Shown in pieces: positions 63,881 through 64,000 of a stretch of 64,000 nt of DNA. The stretch is from Ectopseudomonas chengduensis (lineage in GTDB: Bacteria; Pseudomonadota; Gammaproteobacteria; Pseudomonadales; Pseudomonadaceae). Under the pieces are notes generated by a model. It saw only the letters and a list, made by a program, of their open reading frames with translations. It was not told the DNA's origin and ran no database searches. The stretch spans positions 1-64,000 of the forward strand of contig NZ_JACFYZ010000003.1 of NCBI RefSeq assembly GCF_015712065.1, read 5' to 3'. The stretch's first letter is position 1, and the number at the start of each line of letters is the position of its first letter. A program made the position numbers and the translations under genes.

Positions 63881-64000
63881 ATGCAGCTTCGTCATTGTCT
63901 CGCCGCGCTGGCGCTGCTATGTGCGAGTTCTCCCTGGGCGGCCTCTCAGGTTCAGGTGGTCGGCCTGTTTCCCGGTGCGGCGGTGCTCAATGTCGATGGC
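63881..64000 (+). CDS. Probable retropepsin-like aspartic protease (5' part only)
   Basis: ATG at 63881 opens a frame that runs off the window. The 40 visible residues show a signal peptide (MQLRHCLAALALLCASSPWA) and then QVQVVGLFPGAAVLNVDG, the usual start of the periplasmic retropepsin-like family. The catalytic Asp region lies beyond the end, so the call is tentative. Confidence 0.55.
   Translation, partial: MQLRHCLAALALLCASSPWAASQVQVVGLFPGAAVLNVDG

Overview
The window is a gammaproteobacterial chromosome segment, almost certainly Pseudomonas. It opens with the last bases of a 5S rRNA and runs through the long ribosomal-protein/RNA-polymerase superregion in the order I recall for P. aeruginosa PAO1: birA, coaX, SPOR protein, tRNA-Tyr/Gly/Thr, tuf, tRNA-Trp, secE, nusG, rplKAJL, rpoBC, rpsLG, fusA, tuf, S10/spc/alpha operons, rplQ. 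GC-rich codons, short REP-like repeats (core CTCCTACA) and the rib/nusB/thiL/pgpA block agree with Pseudomonas. No species is named. No CRISPR array, prophage or insertion sequence was seen.

Layout. 1-2741: rRNA tail, biotin ligase/repressor BirA, type III pantothenate kinase and a SPOR-domain protein. 2841-34871: tRNAs and the translation/transcription machinery, in several transcription units. At three operon boundaries (before rpsL, rpsJ and rpsM) a hairpin terminator is followed directly by a near-consensus sigma70 promoter with a 17-nt spacer, and a similar arrangement lies unexpectedly between rpsN and rpsH. 35076-42738: catalase-peroxidase katG, a haemless-type ferritin, uvrA, an MFS transporter and ssb. 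katG sits where I recall katA in PAO1. 42758-44558: two extended-SDR sugar-nucleotide proteins, the first without the catalytic Tyr/Lys pair. 44614-50364: oprG (OmpW family), transcribed divergently from a six-gene TonB2-type energy-transduction operon (DUF3450, TtpC-like, ExbB, ExbD, TonB, TPR). 50558-53910: a zinc-starvation-type operon (His-rich DUF2796 protein, ABC ATPase, permease, DUF3299 protein) behind a good Zur-box candidate. 54024-56485: an uncharacterised protein, a thioredoxin-TPR chaperone, a methyltransferase and a lipoprotein. 56631-63118: nrdR, ribD, FMN riboswitch, ribC, ribBA, ribH, nusB, thiL and pgpA. The window ends with a periplasmic solute-binding-like protein and the start of a probable retropepsin-like protease.

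How it works together. Most of the window is growth machinery. The second half joins iron, zinc and oxidative-stress functions: KatG with ferritin FtnA, a TonB motor with a Fur-like site over its promoter, an ANR-type box at the expected distance from an oprG -10 element, and the Zur-type zinc operon. The flavin operon appears to be controlled by an FMN riboswitch whose predicted expression platform is a hairpin over the Shine-Dalgarno of an 18-codon leader ORF that overlaps ribC.

The observations I consider least ordinary are the rpsH leader (own promoter plus a 7-bp anti-Shine-Dalgarno pairing), the riboswitch/leader-ORF arrangement, the TonB2 operon next to oprG, the catalytically stripped SDR, the unequal tuf copies, and repeats inside the rib operon. 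PAO1 comparisons and family statements come from memory; no database search was run.
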